From: Methanomassiliicoccales archaeon
GTDB lineage: Archaea; Thermoplasmatota; Thermoplasmata; Methanomassiliicoccales; JACIVX01
Assembly (NCBI GenBank): GCA_029907465.1
Contig: JARYLV010000011.1
Coordinates: 1 to 51,434 of the forward strand
Reading direction: 5' to 3'
Length of the DNA stretch: 51,434 bases
A model generated the notes under the pieces. The model had not been told where the DNA came from. It saw only the letters and a program-made list of their open reading frames with translations, and searched no databases. The translations under genes were made by a program, and so were the position numbers. Below are positions 21,801 to 30,601 of the stretch, piece after piece; the stretch's first letter is position 1; every line of letters begins with the position of its first letter.

Positions 21801-24800
21801 CGGGAACACAAAATGCTACACTATCGCTCAGCGTCTCGAACAACGAAATTTATGCAGTATATGGGATTTACATAGATGTCGAAGCATATGCGGAATTCGA
21901 TTATTATTATCCGCCGAACGAGGTGGAAGTCTCTGGCACAACCGAGATGTCATTTACTGTTGATGTCATTGCAAACAAGATCTCAGCCTATCCACTGGTT
22001 GAATGGTGGGGTTACAACGGCTGTGGGATCGAGGTATACACGTACGCCTATGTCCAAGACTATATCAGTGTGTTCTCACAGCCAGAGGTGTTGATGACTG
22101 GGACATGCAGTATTCTGGAAAATGAGATTGAAGTGAGCGGAATGGCGGACATGGAATCCTATTATGCCGCGATTTACATGGGCAATGATGCGGAAGCATA
22201 TTGGGGTAACGCCATCGCTTCTGTTCAGGTTGACACAATAATCAGCGGCAACAAGATTCTGGTCGCAGAGGATTCATCAATAGGGTACGGCATTTATGTC
22301 TACGACTGGGTAACTGCTCAATCACATTCTCTTGCAATGGATTATTCGCCACAAGTATCCAGCATTTACACATATTCCATCACCCAGAACGAGATAAACG
22401 GTAGTGTCGATTATGGGATAGGCTATGAATCGTACCCAGGCTCATATTACGGGCAGTCTGCAGTTGATGTTCAATCCCAAGTTGAGATCACTGACAACAA
22501 AGTTACGGATTTCAACTCAGATGGTATTTGGGTGTATGTTGATGTCTCTCTCTACCAGTATTCGTACTACGATCTGACAAGCAATGCAAAAGTGGGCCTT
22601 GACCTCAATGTACTCATCGAGAACAATGAACTGGGCACTGCGGAGTCTGAATGGGCAGATGGGATTTGGATATCCGCATACGTAGACACAAATGACTATG
22701 ACGAGAATGACTTCGAATTAGCGATCGCATGCTCAGTCATCGGTAACACGATTGCATCAGAGGACTCAGAATATGCGGGAGGAGTTTATGTCGAGTCAGA
22801 TTCGGAGTTGCTCGACACATTCGCTGTAGAAATCTCAGGAAATACGATAGTGAATGCGGCCTATGGAATTGAGGTCTATTCCGGCAATGTGTCTATTAGC
22901 CAGAACACGATCATGAATTCGGAGGTAATCGGAATTTCACTGATGTACTCGACAGGCGAGGTCGTTGACAATCAGATCATCGGCGGCGCATATGCGACGG
23001 GGATTGACATCGACTCGTGCGAGGCGGTGAACATATCGGGTAACGAGGTCGATTCCTGCGGTGATGGCATTGTCGTTGAATACTCGTGGGACATCATCAT
23101 ATCGGAAAATGCGGTGACAAATAACGGACTCGAATCAGGTGACACATACGGTCTGTACATCTATGATTCATCGAGCGTTAATATCACAAGTAACACGATC
23201 AGCGGCAACCTCGTCGGAGTCTATATCGATTATGTTGAGATGCTGGTGTTCTCAGACAACGCAGTTACTGAGAATGTGTATGATGGAGCATACTTCTACG
23301 AGTGTTGGTCAGTGATCATCGAGAATAATATATTTAGCCAGAACGGTGGTGGGCTGTACCTCGAGTATTGCGAGGATGCAATTATCGGCAACAATACGGT
23401 CATCGAAAATGTGGAGTACGGTCTCTATATCTACTGGTCATACTCCGTTATCGTGTACAATGGGGTCTATACCGATAATGCGTACGATGGTGTATATGTA
23501 TACGCATATGCGGAGTGGATAGTGGATAGCGTCTCCGTGGTCAGAAACAACAACGTCGAGCTATATTGTGATTTGACCATCATCGATGGTGGCACTTTGA
23601 CGCTCGATAATGTCTGGAGCCTTGTCCTTGCCGGTGATTATCAGGACGGTGTCGCTCAGATCACAGTAGAAGCTGGCGGCACATTGAACGTCGTATCTTC
23701 GGAGATCACATCGTACGTCTGGTGGGAGCCGTGGATTAAACAAATGGGAGGTGATTACTTCGCCTTCAAGGTCTACGGAACGATGAATATGGATACGAGC
23801 TATGTCAACAATGCGGACGAGCTATATCTTGGTCCAGGTTCAACTGTTGAAATCAGATCAAGCGTCATTTCAGATAACCAGAGAAATGGTATCCACGTAG
23901 ACAACTGCTCACCGGTCATCTCGAGTACAACGATCATCTATAACGGTATGGACGGAGTGTTCATTGAAGGAGAAGACGCAGCACCATCGATCAAGGACTG
24001 CACTATCACGATGAACAACCGCGGTATATACGCAGTTGGAGCGAATCTGGCAAACGTTATTGACAACATGATCATAATGAACTGGGCGTCCGGTATTTAC
24101 CTGCTTGAGGTGAACGGGGCACTGCACGACAACATTGTCATGTTCAACCCAATCGAGATTTATGTCAAGAACAGCAATGTTGCGGTTCAGGATAACCAAA
24201 TCGGATACTCAACGCTCGTTGATGTCATGTCAGCTTACGCACCTTTGATTCTATCTGGAGAATCGGTTCCGATATTCGGAGACTGGATGATCACACCTGA
24301 GATGATCGCTGAGATGCAGTTCAACCACTACGGTATCTTCGCCGTTGATTCGACCGTGACCGCAAGTGACAATGTTTACGGAATGCTCCAGTACGCTATC
24401 TACGCAGTAAGATCGACTATCACATGCAGCGACACAATAGAGATGACAACACTTGTGCTACCGTATTATGACAGCTATGGCACGCTGTGGAACGTTTCGC
24501 TCCCAATCTTTGTGTACGACGGTATATATGCCTCTCAATCGACCGTTACAATTAACGGTGGTATGATCAAAGTCCTCGATGACGCAGTCTTCCTTGCATC
24601 CTCGACAGCAGAACTCAGAAATGTCGTGTTGGATGCGGGCGACTTTGACATCTACCTGACCGGTGGCTCGACAGCGTCGGCCGTTGAAGTGGTCTTTGAG
24701 AAAGCAAAGGTGGAGGACACATCAGTTCTGACGATCTACTACAAGATCACGGTAAGGACTCTTGATCAAGACGGTCTGCCAGTGAGCGGTGTTTGGGTTG

Positions 24801-25111
24801 TTATCTACGATGAGGAGGGAAATGTTATCGGAGAAGGTGCGACAGACGACAATGGCTATTTCAGTGTATGTGCAATCGGATTCGTACAGACAAGTGCCGG
24901 TATAGGTACGGCGAGGATATACACAGTTAATGCATCATTCGATCAGGGATTTGTAGAGAAGAACATTGTACTAGACAAGAACACCGAAGTCATCATCGAG
25001 ACCCCAGTAGAGAAGGCCGTAACATACAGCCCTGGATTCGCGTTCATATTCCTGATGATCTCGATATTCCTGGTCGCTGTAGCACTTCTCGTTGAGGCCG
25101 GAAAGAAATAA
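18866..25111 (+). CDS. Giant membrane-anchored parallel beta-helix surface protein
   Basis: A 2081-residue exported protein. A cytoplasmic stretch of about 28 residues and a hydrophobic helix ending in NASAAG form the export signal. Most of the chain is repeats of the PbH1/NosD right-handed beta-helix type (units such as ISGNEVDSCGDGIVVE and ITSNTISGNLVGVYID), clearest at residues about 1330-1560 and 1640-1790. At about 455-635 a different module interrupts the helix (FEFPFGTSSYTDLYVYRNGYISVG and on to YGVRAPGFYG). It looks like the nidogen-like fold found in extracellular proteins. A carboxypeptidase-regulatory beta-sandwich (GLPVSGVWVVIYDEEGNVIGE) and one C-terminal membrane helix with a Lys tail end the protein. 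Composition is acidic and Tyr-rich, with many N-X-S/T sites. The gene is monocistronic, with a poly-T terminator. Function: likely surface layer or adhesion/carbohydrate binding, by inference only. Confidence 0.85.
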   Translation: MSSDDINEREPAIAHVLGKRTLVYLGALVFLFALFLILNSGNASAAGPTYVYEDITTDTTWDEAGSPYILNASIEVKSGATLTIEKNVTVLADAFNTLTISGKLVAQGTPDEPILFSANTTYWGGLIFTSTSTDSVLSNAIIEYTLVAVSVNGGYVTISDTLISDALDNGLWWETDSDLDVEVSGLNVQTINGVAMMFLVNGGNATVSISGCHVSNVNSGIVVQATGWIDVTIADTEVVNSNLSSGVIVYSTGGDIEASINNLLASACYQHGVLIYAANGAVKAVVESSSIGLCGETGLQVEGLEAVDLGLSISDVFENAVGVAAYADEGDVSVVLSDVSLADNTQYALIANSATGNVYLNLAYVSIENADFGTGVFAESNEADLNAEIADTIVSGGMTGMDLEAGGNVSIIITDSVFVDNYLISIYAYADGQASLDMQGTEINNEGAPNYAVYYPKEIDYEYAIINPGSNYTTSSSMYISLPFEFPFGTSSYTDLYVYRNGYISVGSPYTGSFPIDLDSTGGNLIVPCQDNFNFVTWPYMSYKIYDDDMIVIQWWVYKSGEYPLTDTFEAVLYSNGDIQFIYAEMNSLNYSDYSNDYGVRAPGFYGTLNDIWIPNVYDADYRSIYLTRMTMGGYGLMVFSKNDIEASMLDSSISHVLSGAVFNSFNGDVSLSVNNISMSHVYGGFVEAGLIAYADNGTVNADVADSTFSYFGAVAVAFVSDPQWGGEDVISVTNNRFTEINSVSVLIVSEVYDDDGLNEIVEYKATRSIAQNVGENSGGIAIGTYIEVDDSSVWDIAIEESITENVFVGEPTLGMLSLIEYSVIYSGFYVYSYAAVSVVSSVQIVGNSIELPKYFDGIEVDQSADTDGLVISSDIAISENEIDALSTEYWVSGIICYLDLYSQADFESSTNVEIVGNEIASLTELAIWDGIYFEVEQGQSDGTGIGTSETTVVVEGNKVQGAYEGIYIGIYSGVYNYAGTQNATLSLSVSNNEIYAVYGIYIDVEAYAEFDYYYPPNEVEVSGTTEMSFTVDVIANKISAYPLVEWWGYNGCGIEVYTYAYVQDYISVFSQPEVLMTGTCSILENEIEVSGMADMESYYAAIYMGNDAEAYWGNAIASVQVDTIISGNKILVAEDSSIGYGIYVYDWVTAQSHSLAMDYSPQVSSIYTYSITQNEINGSVDYGIGYESYPGSYYGQSAVDVQSQVEITDNKVTDFNSDGIWVYVDVSLYQYSYYDLTSNAKVGLDLNVLIENNELGTAESEWADGIWISAYVDTNDYDENDFELAIACSVIGNTIASEDSEYAGGVYVESDSELLDTFAVEISGNTIVNAAYGIEVYSGNVSISQNTIMNSEVIGISLMYSTGEVVDNQIIGGAYATGIDIDSCEAVNISGNEVDSCGDGIVVEYSWDIIISENAVTNNGLESGDTYGLYIYDSSSVNITSNTISGNLVGVYIDYVEMLVFSDNAVTENVYDGAYFYECWSVIIENNIFSQNGGGLYLEYCEDAIIGNNTVIENVEYGLYIYWSYSVIVYNGVYTDNAYDGVYVYAYAEWIVDSVSVVRNNNVELYCDLTIIDGGTLTLDNVWSLVLAGDYQDGVAQITVEAGGTLNVVSSEITSYVWWEPWIKQMGGDYFAFKVYGTMNMDTSYVNNADELYLGPGSTVEIRSSVISDNQRNGIHVDNCSPVISSTTIIYNGMDGVFIEGEDAAPSIKDCTITMNNRGIYAVGANLANVIDNMIIMNWASGIYLLEVNGALHDNIVMFNPIEIYVKNSNVAVQDNQIGYSTLVDVMSAYAPLILSGESVPIFGDWMITPEMIAEMQFNHYGIFAVDSTVTASDNVYGMLQYAIYAVRSTITCSDTIEMTTLVLPYYDSYGTLWNVSLPIFVYDGIYASQSTVTINGGMIKVLDDAVFLASSTAELRNVVLDAGDFDIYLTGGSTASAVEVVFEKAKVEDTSVLTIYYKITVRTLDQDGLPVSGVWVVIYDEEGNVIGEGATDDNGYFSVCAIGFVQTSAGIGTARIYTVNASFDQGFVEKNIVLDKNTEVIIETPVEKAVTYSPGFAFIFLMISIFLVAVALLVEAGKK

Positions 25112-25122
25112 ACTCCTTTCAA

Positions 25123-25150
25123 TTTTCTTTTTTTAATTTTTTTGTTTTTC
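25123..25150 (+). terminator. Oligo-T terminator after the beta-helix gene
   Basis: Starting 12 nt after the stop there are three T-runs (TTTTCTTTTTTT, TTTTTTT and TTTTT) with no stem. This is the usual form of an archaeal intrinsic terminator. Confidence 0.6.
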
Positions 25151-25211
25151 TCTTAACCATCTTTTACCAAAATAGTTAAGCCTGGACTCTATTCTCTTTT
25201 CGGGGTCATTA

Positions 25212-26510
25212 ATGAGCTACTCCGCACAAGTCCTCTCGCTATTGGAAAGAAGTGGGGCCAAAGAAGGCGATCGAATTGTCGTGGAAACTGATCGGAAGAG
25301 AATCGAAGGCATTCTTATGCCACATCACTCCTTTAGTAATCCAGATATTATTATTTTGAAATTGAAGAATGGTTATAATGTCGGGGTTAAGATTTCGGGA
25401 ACTTCGAATATTAACCTGATTGAGAAAGCACTCAGTAAGGGGACAAAACGATCTGAACATGCAATGAGGCCTGAGAAAAAAACAGTTTCAATCATCGGAA
25501 CAGGAGGTACAATCGCCAGTTATGTCGATTACCGGACGGGGGCGGTGCACCCTGCACTGACAGCCGATGAGCTCGTCAGCGCTGTGCCGGAGATCGCAGA
25601 TATTTGCAACGTAAAGGCCAGGGTCCTATTCTCAATCTTCAGCGAGAATATGACGGTCGAGCGATGGCAGATGCTTGCGGAGGCGGTTGCGGATGAACTG
25701 AGGGACGGCGTTGAAGGGTGCATCGTCCCCCATGGGACTGACACGATGGGATATACTGCGGCGGCCCTCTCCTTCATGTTTGAAAACCTCCCGCGGCCTG
25801 TCATTCTTGTCGGTGCACAGCGGTCCTCTGATCGTCCCTCGTCGGATGCGTATACGAATCTTATCGCAGCTGTGAGGTTTGCGGTCGAATCGGATGTTGC
25901 TGAAGCGTGTGTGCTCATGCACGAGTCCCCGTCAGATACATCTGCTTTAATTCATCGTGGTACAAAAGTGAGAAAGATGCACACGAGCCGACGGGACGCT
26001 TTCGCGAGCATTAATGCGAGACCGATCGCGCGGATTCATTTTGAAGGAGGCATTGAATATCTGTCGCATTACAAGAAAAAGAACGATGATCGAGTTGTCT
26101 TAAAAAAAGAAATGGAAGAGAACGTTGCGCTTCTGTATTTCTATCCTGGTATGAGTGCTTCTAAGTTCGAGAGAATCCTGAATGAGCACAAGGGGATAGT
26201 GATCGCCGGGTCAGGTCTCGGACATGTCTCGTCTGATATGGTCCAGTCGATCGCGAGAGCGATCCGATCAGGGACCACTGTCGTCATGACATCCCAGTGT
26301 CTCTACGGAAGGACTAATCTCAATGTGTACGACACTGGAAGGGATCTTCTTGCCGCAGGCGTGATTCCTGGTGAAGATATGCTTCCCGAGACGGCGTATG
26401 TGAAATTAATGTGGGTACTTGCTCACGCCTCGTCGGAGAAGGAGATTGAATCGATGATGCGCGAGAATCTTCGAGGTGAGATCTCGCCCAGGAGGGAACT
26501 CGATGACTAA
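25212..26510 (+). CDS. gatD: Glutamyl-tRNA(Gln) amidotransferase subunit D
   Basis: The asparaginase-like subunit of archaeal GatDE. It releases ammonia from glutamine or asparagine and passes it to GatE for conversion of Glu-tRNA(Gln) to Gln-tRNA(Gln). It has 432 residues. Residues 1-80 are the GatD-specific N-terminal domain. The L-asparaginase fold follows, with IIGTGGTIASYVDYRTGAV (nucleophile Thr loop), HGTDTMGYTAAAL and GAQRSSDRPSSDAY, the catalytic segments in the expected order. ATG at 25212 has GGGGT just upstream and a weak TATA-like AATAGTTAAG at 25171. It overlaps gatE by 8 nt. The pair implies that the organism charges tRNA(Gln) indirectly. Confidence 0.97.
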   Translation: MSYSAQVLSLLERSGAKEGDRIVVETDRKRIEGILMPHHSFSNPDIIILKLKNGYNVGVKISGTSNINLIEKALSKGTKRSEHAMRPEKKTVSIIGTGGTIASYVDYRTGAVHPALTADELVSAVPEIADICNVKARVLFSIFSENMTVERWQMLAEAVADELRDGVEGCIVPHGTDTMGYTAAALSFMFENLPRPVILVGAQRSSDRPSSDAYTNLIAAVRFAVESDVAEACVLMHESPSDTSALIHRGTKVRKMHTSRRDAFASINARPIARIHFEGGIEYLSHYKKKNDDRVVLKKEMEENVALLYFYPGMSASKFERILNEHKGIVIAGSGLGHVSSDMVQSIARAIRSGTTVVMTSQCLYGRTNLNVYDTGRDLLAAGVIPGEDMLPETAYVKLMWVLAHASSEKEIESMMRENLRGEISPRRELDD

Positions 26511-28365
26511 GGAAGCGATCATCGGCCTTGAAATCCATCAGCAGCTCGATACGAAGAAACTCTTCTGTTCTTGCGACTCGACGCTTGTTGATCACGAAGG
26601 TGCTTCTATTACGCGGAGGTTGAGGCCTACCCAGAGTGAACTCGGTGACATCGATCGTGCAGCGCTCGCCGAGGCAGAGAAGCGCTTAAAGTTTAACTAC
26701 CAAGCACCTCCAGGCGTCTCGTGTCTTGTAGAGGCAGATGAGGAGCCACCACACGATGCGAATCGCGATGCAATTGAGATCGTTTTGACCATCGCTTCGC
26801 TTCTTAACGCGACACCGGTTGATGAGATACACTTTATGAGAAAAATTGTTATCGACGGCTCAAACACGACGGGTTTTCAGAGAACTGCACTGATCGCGAT
26901 GGACGGTTCGATTGAGATCAATGGTAGAACGATCTCGATCCCGACAATCTGCCTCGAAGAAGATGCTGCAAGGAAGATTGAGGTGAAGTCCGGTGAGGTC
27001 ACATACAAACTTGACCGCCTCGGTATGCCACTTGTGGAGATCGCAACGGGCCCTGAGCTCCGAACGCCTGAAGAAGTCAAGATCGCTGCTCAGAAGATCG
27101 GATCTCTCCTAAGAGCGACGAAGCGGGTGAAGCGCGGAATCGGCACGATCCGTGAGGACCTCAACATTTCAATTCCAGGCGGGGCGAGAGTCGAGATCAA
27201 GGGGGTTCAGGACCTTCGGATGTTACCGACTTATGTCGCAAAGGAGATTGAGAGACAGGAGATGTTACTCGAGATAAGGGATATGCTACTGGCCCGTGCT
27301 ACGCAGGATATTGCACCGTGTTTAGTTGATTGTACGGATGTTTTTAGAGAAACAAAGTCAAAGATCATTCGGTCATCGATCTCCTCGGGCGGGAAGGCTC
27401 TCGCACTTCCATTGAAGGGTTTTGGCGGTGTGCTCAAGAGCGCGGACGGCCGCCTCCGTCTCGGTGCGGAGCTCGCACATCATGCGAGGGCAAGAGGAGC
27501 TGGAGGAATCTTCCACTCGGATGAGTTACCAGCATACGGAATCGACGAAGCCGCGGTCACTGCTGTAAGGAAAGAGCTAGGCCTAGACAAAACAGACGCT
27601 TTTGTTATTTGTGTTGATCTGCCGGGGAGAGTCGAAAGGATTCTTGAGGCCGTTGCCATGCGCGCTCGATATGCCCTGATCGGCGTACCTGAGGAAACAC
27701 GAGATCCGTTGCCCGACGGGACAACGGCATACAGCAGGCCACTGCCAGGTGCTGCAAGGATGTACCCCGAAACCGACGTGAAACCGATTGCGGTAGACAC
27801 TGAGCTGGTCGCTCGTATCAGAGAGAGGCTGCCAGAGTTGCCCGAATCAAAAGTCAAGCGCTTCGTGTCGGAATACGGCATTCATGAGCAGCAAGCTGAG
27901 CAGATCATCAGAGAAGGGTTCGAAGAGATTTTCGAAGAAATCGCATCGAGATGGGGCCTCGGGAATATCGTCGCGAAAACGCTCCTGAACACCTTTCCGG
28001 AGCTCGAGAGGGAAGGCATTGGCGTTTACTCAATCGACGATAGCAGAATTGTGGAGATTTTCCAGGCGCTTCACGATAATAGATTCGCCAAAGAAGCGCT
28101 CCCAGATATTTTGCGACTTATCGCGAAAGGCATTCCTCTCGAGAAGGCGATCGAGGACCTCGGTCTGAAGACGATTTCAATGAACGAGGCCATGACTATC
28201 ATCGAGCAGATCGTGGAGGGGAGAAAAGAACTTATCAAGGAGAGGAAGATGAACGCGATGGGCCCGCTCATGGGGGAGGTCATGTCGCAGTTGAGAGGAA
28301 AGATCGACGGCAAGATCGCAAGTGAGTTATTGAGGAAAGCAATTGCGAGGGTCATTGGAGATTAA
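26503..28365 (+). CDS. gatE: Glutamyl-tRNA(Gln) amidotransferase subunit E
   Basis: The GatB-like kinase/transamidase subunit of GatDE, 620 residues. It begins MTKEAIIGLEIHQQLDTKK, the cradle-domain signature, and contains SCLVEADEEPPHDAN, the LEEDAARKIE and LDRLGMPLVEIATGPE blocks, the AspRS-like insertion that separates GatE from GatB (about 270-410), and the C-terminal YqeY-like tail that grips the tRNA. The start is the ATG at 26503 with GGAGG at 26490-26494, not the upstream frame that runs back to 26476. It overlaps gatD by 8 nt and the convergent methyltransferase gene by 4 nt. Confidence 0.97.
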   Translation: MTKEAIIGLEIHQQLDTKKLFCSCDSTLVDHEGASITRRLRPTQSELGDIDRAALAEAEKRLKFNYQAPPGVSCLVEADEEPPHDANRDAIEIVLTIASLLNATPVDEIHFMRKIVIDGSNTTGFQRTALIAMDGSIEINGRTISIPTICLEEDAARKIEVKSGEVTYKLDRLGMPLVEIATGPELRTPEEVKIAAQKIGSLLRATKRVKRGIGTIREDLNISIPGGARVEIKGVQDLRMLPTYVAKEIERQEMLLEIRDMLLARATQDIAPCLVDCTDVFRETKSKIIRSSISSGGKALALPLKGFGGVLKSADGRLRLGAELAHHARARGAGGIFHSDELPAYGIDEAAVTAVRKELGLDKTDAFVICVDLPGRVERILEAVAMRARYALIGVPEETRDPLPDGTTAYSRPLPGAARMYPETDVKPIAVDTELVARIRERLPELPESKVKRFVSEYGIHEQQAEQIIREGFEEIFEEIASRWGLGNIVAKTLLNTFPELEREGIGVYSIDDSRIVEIFQALHDNRFAKEALPDILRLIAKGIPLEKAIEDLGLKTISMNEAMTIIEQIVEGRKELIKERKMNAMGPLMGEVMSQLRGKIDGKIASELLRKAIARVIGD

Positions 28366-28931
28366 GGAAGTCGGAGGCGAAGAACAGCCAGTTCCTCAAA
28401 GAACATCCTCCTCCTCGCGATGCAGTCAACTTTGAAGGGGGCAAGCACTTTCTCCAGAGTGTCCTGATTCATGAGTGATGAAACGACGATGAAGACTCTC
28501 CCGGTCTCCTTCAGAAACTGGGGAACATAGTACAGGAAACGCGCTAATATTTCGACGCCGCCCCTTCCTCCAGCCCATGAGACGGATTCGTCCCTATCCT
28601 GTTCAACAGGCAAATATGGCGGGTTGAAAATGATTGTGTCAAACTTTCCGGTGATCGCTGAAAAGAGATCGGAACGGATGACGTTAACATGCGCACAGTT
28701 TCTTTCAGCATTGGTTCTCGTGCACTGTACAGCCGCGTCATTGATATCAACGGCGGTGACGATGGCACCGGCTATCGCGCAGTGAATCGAAATGATCCCA
28801 GTCCCGCAACCAATTTCAAGGACTTCCTCGTCTCTTTCTACTTCAACTGATTCAAGTAGAAGGAACGTGTCTTCCCTCGGTGGATAAACGCCAGGACATT
28901 CTGTAATTTGAATCTGCTCGTTGATCCGCAT
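28362..28931 (-). CDS. HemK2/PrmC-type protein methyltransferase
   Basis: A class I S-adenosylmethionine methyltransferase of 189 residues. The SAM site is VLEIGCGTGIISIHCA, and the catalytic NPPY tetrad appears as FNPPYLPVEQD, which indicates methylation of a glutamine side chain. By size it is the archaeal HemK2/Mtq2 form, whose eukaryotic partner methylates the GGQ motif of release factor eRF1; the likely substrate here is aRF1. The ATG at 28931 (MRINEQ) is chosen because AAGGAAAG lies just upstream; the open frame extends 21 codons further. A rRNA or general methyltransferase is a less likely alternative. Confidence 0.88.
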   Translation of the reverse strand: MRINEQIQITECPGVYPPREDTFLLLESVEVERDEEVLEIGCGTGIISIHCAIAGAIVTAVDINDAAVQCTRTNAERNCAHVNVIRSDLFSAITGKFDTIIFNPPYLPVEQDRDESVSWAGGRGGVEILARFLYYVPQFLKETGRVFIVVSSLMNQDTLEKVLAPFKVDCIARRRMFFEELAVLRLRLP

Positions 28932-29080
28932 ATTCTTTCCTTGTCTGCGGCTCGATACAATTGTACAGCATAAAAAGGATATTCTTGTTGTCAAATTCGC
29001 AAAAAATCAGCGGGGTCGTTTTCATTGACTTGCGAAATGCAGATAATGCTGGAGCTTGCTACGCTCTGCCAGGTGTTTGA

Positions 29081-29989
29081 ATGAACTCTCTTTCGTGGAT
29101 TGCAATCATCGTTATCATTTTTTCGATCTCCATCGGCTTCACGAAACGAGTCAGCATGACAAACTCTTTGATCATGGGGAATCTCGTTGTTTATTTTCTC
29201 ACGATCATTTCATTGAGAGATTTTGGCTTCTTTGCGATATCTCCAGTCCAGCTTGAATTGGGGTTTAGACCAGTGTATCTCATTTCTCTGGAGAATTTTT
29301 ACACACTCTTCACGCAGATGTTCGTGCACTCGTCGATTGCGCATATCTTATTCAACATGCTTTTTCTTTACCTCATTGGTGGGCACCTCGAACTCAGGAT
29401 AGGAAAATCGCGCTTTTTTGTGATTTATTTGCTCGCTGGGTTGCTCGGGGTGTTGATGGAATCTCTCGTTCAATGGGGTTCCAATGTGCTAATAATCGGT
29501 GCCTCTGGTGCGATCTCTGGGGCTATGGGGGCTCTCCTCCTTCTCTATCCGAGAGAAGAGATCCCGATGTTTCTCGGACCTCTTTTCTTACCTCGCGTAC
29601 CTGTTTGGCTCTCGGTCGGATCGTGGTTTGCGATCCAAGTCGTCATGGTTTTTATTGACTCCGGACCGATCGCATATACCGCACATATCGGCGGATTCCT
29701 CGGTGGTGCGTTGATCGCTTCTGTGATGTCGCCAGGGATCAAAGCCGCTGAGCAGAAAAAACAAGAAGTGTCTCGGCTAGAAGCATCTGCGCTCGAATCT
29801 CTTGCGACAACGCAAGAATTGAAGAACGCGCTGGCAATAATAAGGGAAGAAAGATTTGAAGATGTGAGAAAGGCCTGGCTTGAATATTTTGTAAAGAGGG
29901 CACGTTGTCCAAAATGTGGCTCGTCCCTCTCCTTCAACGGGTTCCAGATTCGTTGCACATCATGCGATTTCGTGACGGTGGTGAGATGA
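29081..29989 (+). CDS. Rhomboid-family intramembrane serine protease with C-terminal zinc ribbon
   Basis: A 302-residue membrane protein that cleaves other membrane proteins within the bilayer. Rhomboid features are HSSIAHILFNMLFLYLIG (the H-x6-7-N stretch of helix 2), GASGAISGAMG with catalytic Ser142, and AHIGGFLGG with catalytic His202. Six to seven membrane helices span residues 5-215. A cytoplasmic helical linker (220-270) then leads to a zinc ribbon, CPKCG at 276-280 and CTSC at 292-295. The zinc ribbon is an addition to the core fold. The last codon overlaps the next ATG (ATGA at 29986-29989), so the hydrolase downstream is translationally coupled. Confidence 0.92.
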   Translation: MNSLSWIAIIVIIFSISIGFTKRVSMTNSLIMGNLVVYFLTIISLRDFGFFAISPVQLELGFRPVYLISLENFYTLFTQMFVHSSIAHILFNMLFLYLIGGHLELRIGKSRFFVIYLLAGLLGVLMESLVQWGSNVLIIGASGAISGAMGALLLLYPREEIPMFLGPLFLPRVPVWLSVGSWFAIQVVMVFIDSGPIAYTAHIGGFLGGALIASVMSPGIKAAEQKKQEVSRLEASALESLATTQELKNALAIIREERFEDVRKAWLEYFVKRARCPKCGSSLSFNGFQIRCTSCDFVTVVR

Positions 29990-30561
29990 AGGGAATGACT
30001 GTAGAAGTCCTCTGTGAGGGTATGATCCGGAAAGCTGGTGGTTTCGTCGTAGAGGCGCACTCAAGTTCAACTCTCATTTATAATGACGAGATGAAGGTAA
30101 TCGTGGACACGAGTAGTCCCGCGTATCGTGAAAAAATACTCGCGTCCCTCAGAAACCTGGGTATTGGATGCGACGAGATTGATGTCGTAGTGCTCACGCA
30201 CCTTCACCACGATCATGCCGGAAATAACGATCTCTTTGCCAACGCGCAGTTCATTGCACACGCGAGCGAATATCCCCCAGATCAATTCACGAAAATTTAC
30301 AGTGATATCGATCTCTCTGAAGGTGTCCGCATCGTTCACACGCCTGGGCATACGAGGGGAAGCATCAGTGTTTTCGTCAAATCTGGATCGAAATTTGCGA
30401 TCGTAGGTGACGCATTGCCAACGAAGGATAATTATACAAAGTGGCTACCGCCAGGGATACATTACGATGCATCAGAGGCGCTCGAGAGCATGAGGAGGAT
30501 AGTCAGTTTTGCAGACTACGTGGTTCCGGGCCACGACCGGTTGTTCAAGGTCGACCGATAA
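29986..30561 (+). CDS. Metallo-beta-lactamase-fold hydrolase
   Basis: A 191-residue MBL-fold protein. The metal motif THLHHDHAGN gives His72, His74, Asp76 and His77; further ligands are the His in HTPGHTRGS, the Asp in VGDALP, and the terminal His in VPGHD. The size and lack of extra domains resemble small MBLAC1-like or glyoxalase II-like hydrolases. The substrate is not predictable. The start is the ATG at 29986, overlapping the rhomboid stop; the frame is open upstream to 29905, but that region codes for rhomboid. Its coupling to the rhomboid gene is notable because the two have no known common pathway. Confidence 0.87.
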   Translation: MKGMTVEVLCEGMIRKAGGFVVEAHSSSTLIYNDEMKVIVDTSSPAYREKILASLRNLGIGCDEIDVVVLTHLHHDHAGNNDLFANAQFIAHASEYPPDQFTKIYSDIDLSEGVRIVHTPGHTRGSISVFVKSGSKFAIVGDALPTKDNYTKWLPPGIHYDASEALESMRRIVSFADYVVPGHDRLFKVDR

Positions 30562-30601
30562 TTATAACTGGGAGTTCGTTAAATGGATTGTGAAGATTGA
30601 A

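Noticed and set aside
18866-25111. Internal DNA repeats of the beta-helix gene as a possible CRISPR or satellite array
   Set aside because: The similarity is at protein level only; unit lengths vary and there are no conserved DNA repeats or spacers. No CRISPR array was seen elsewhere in the window.
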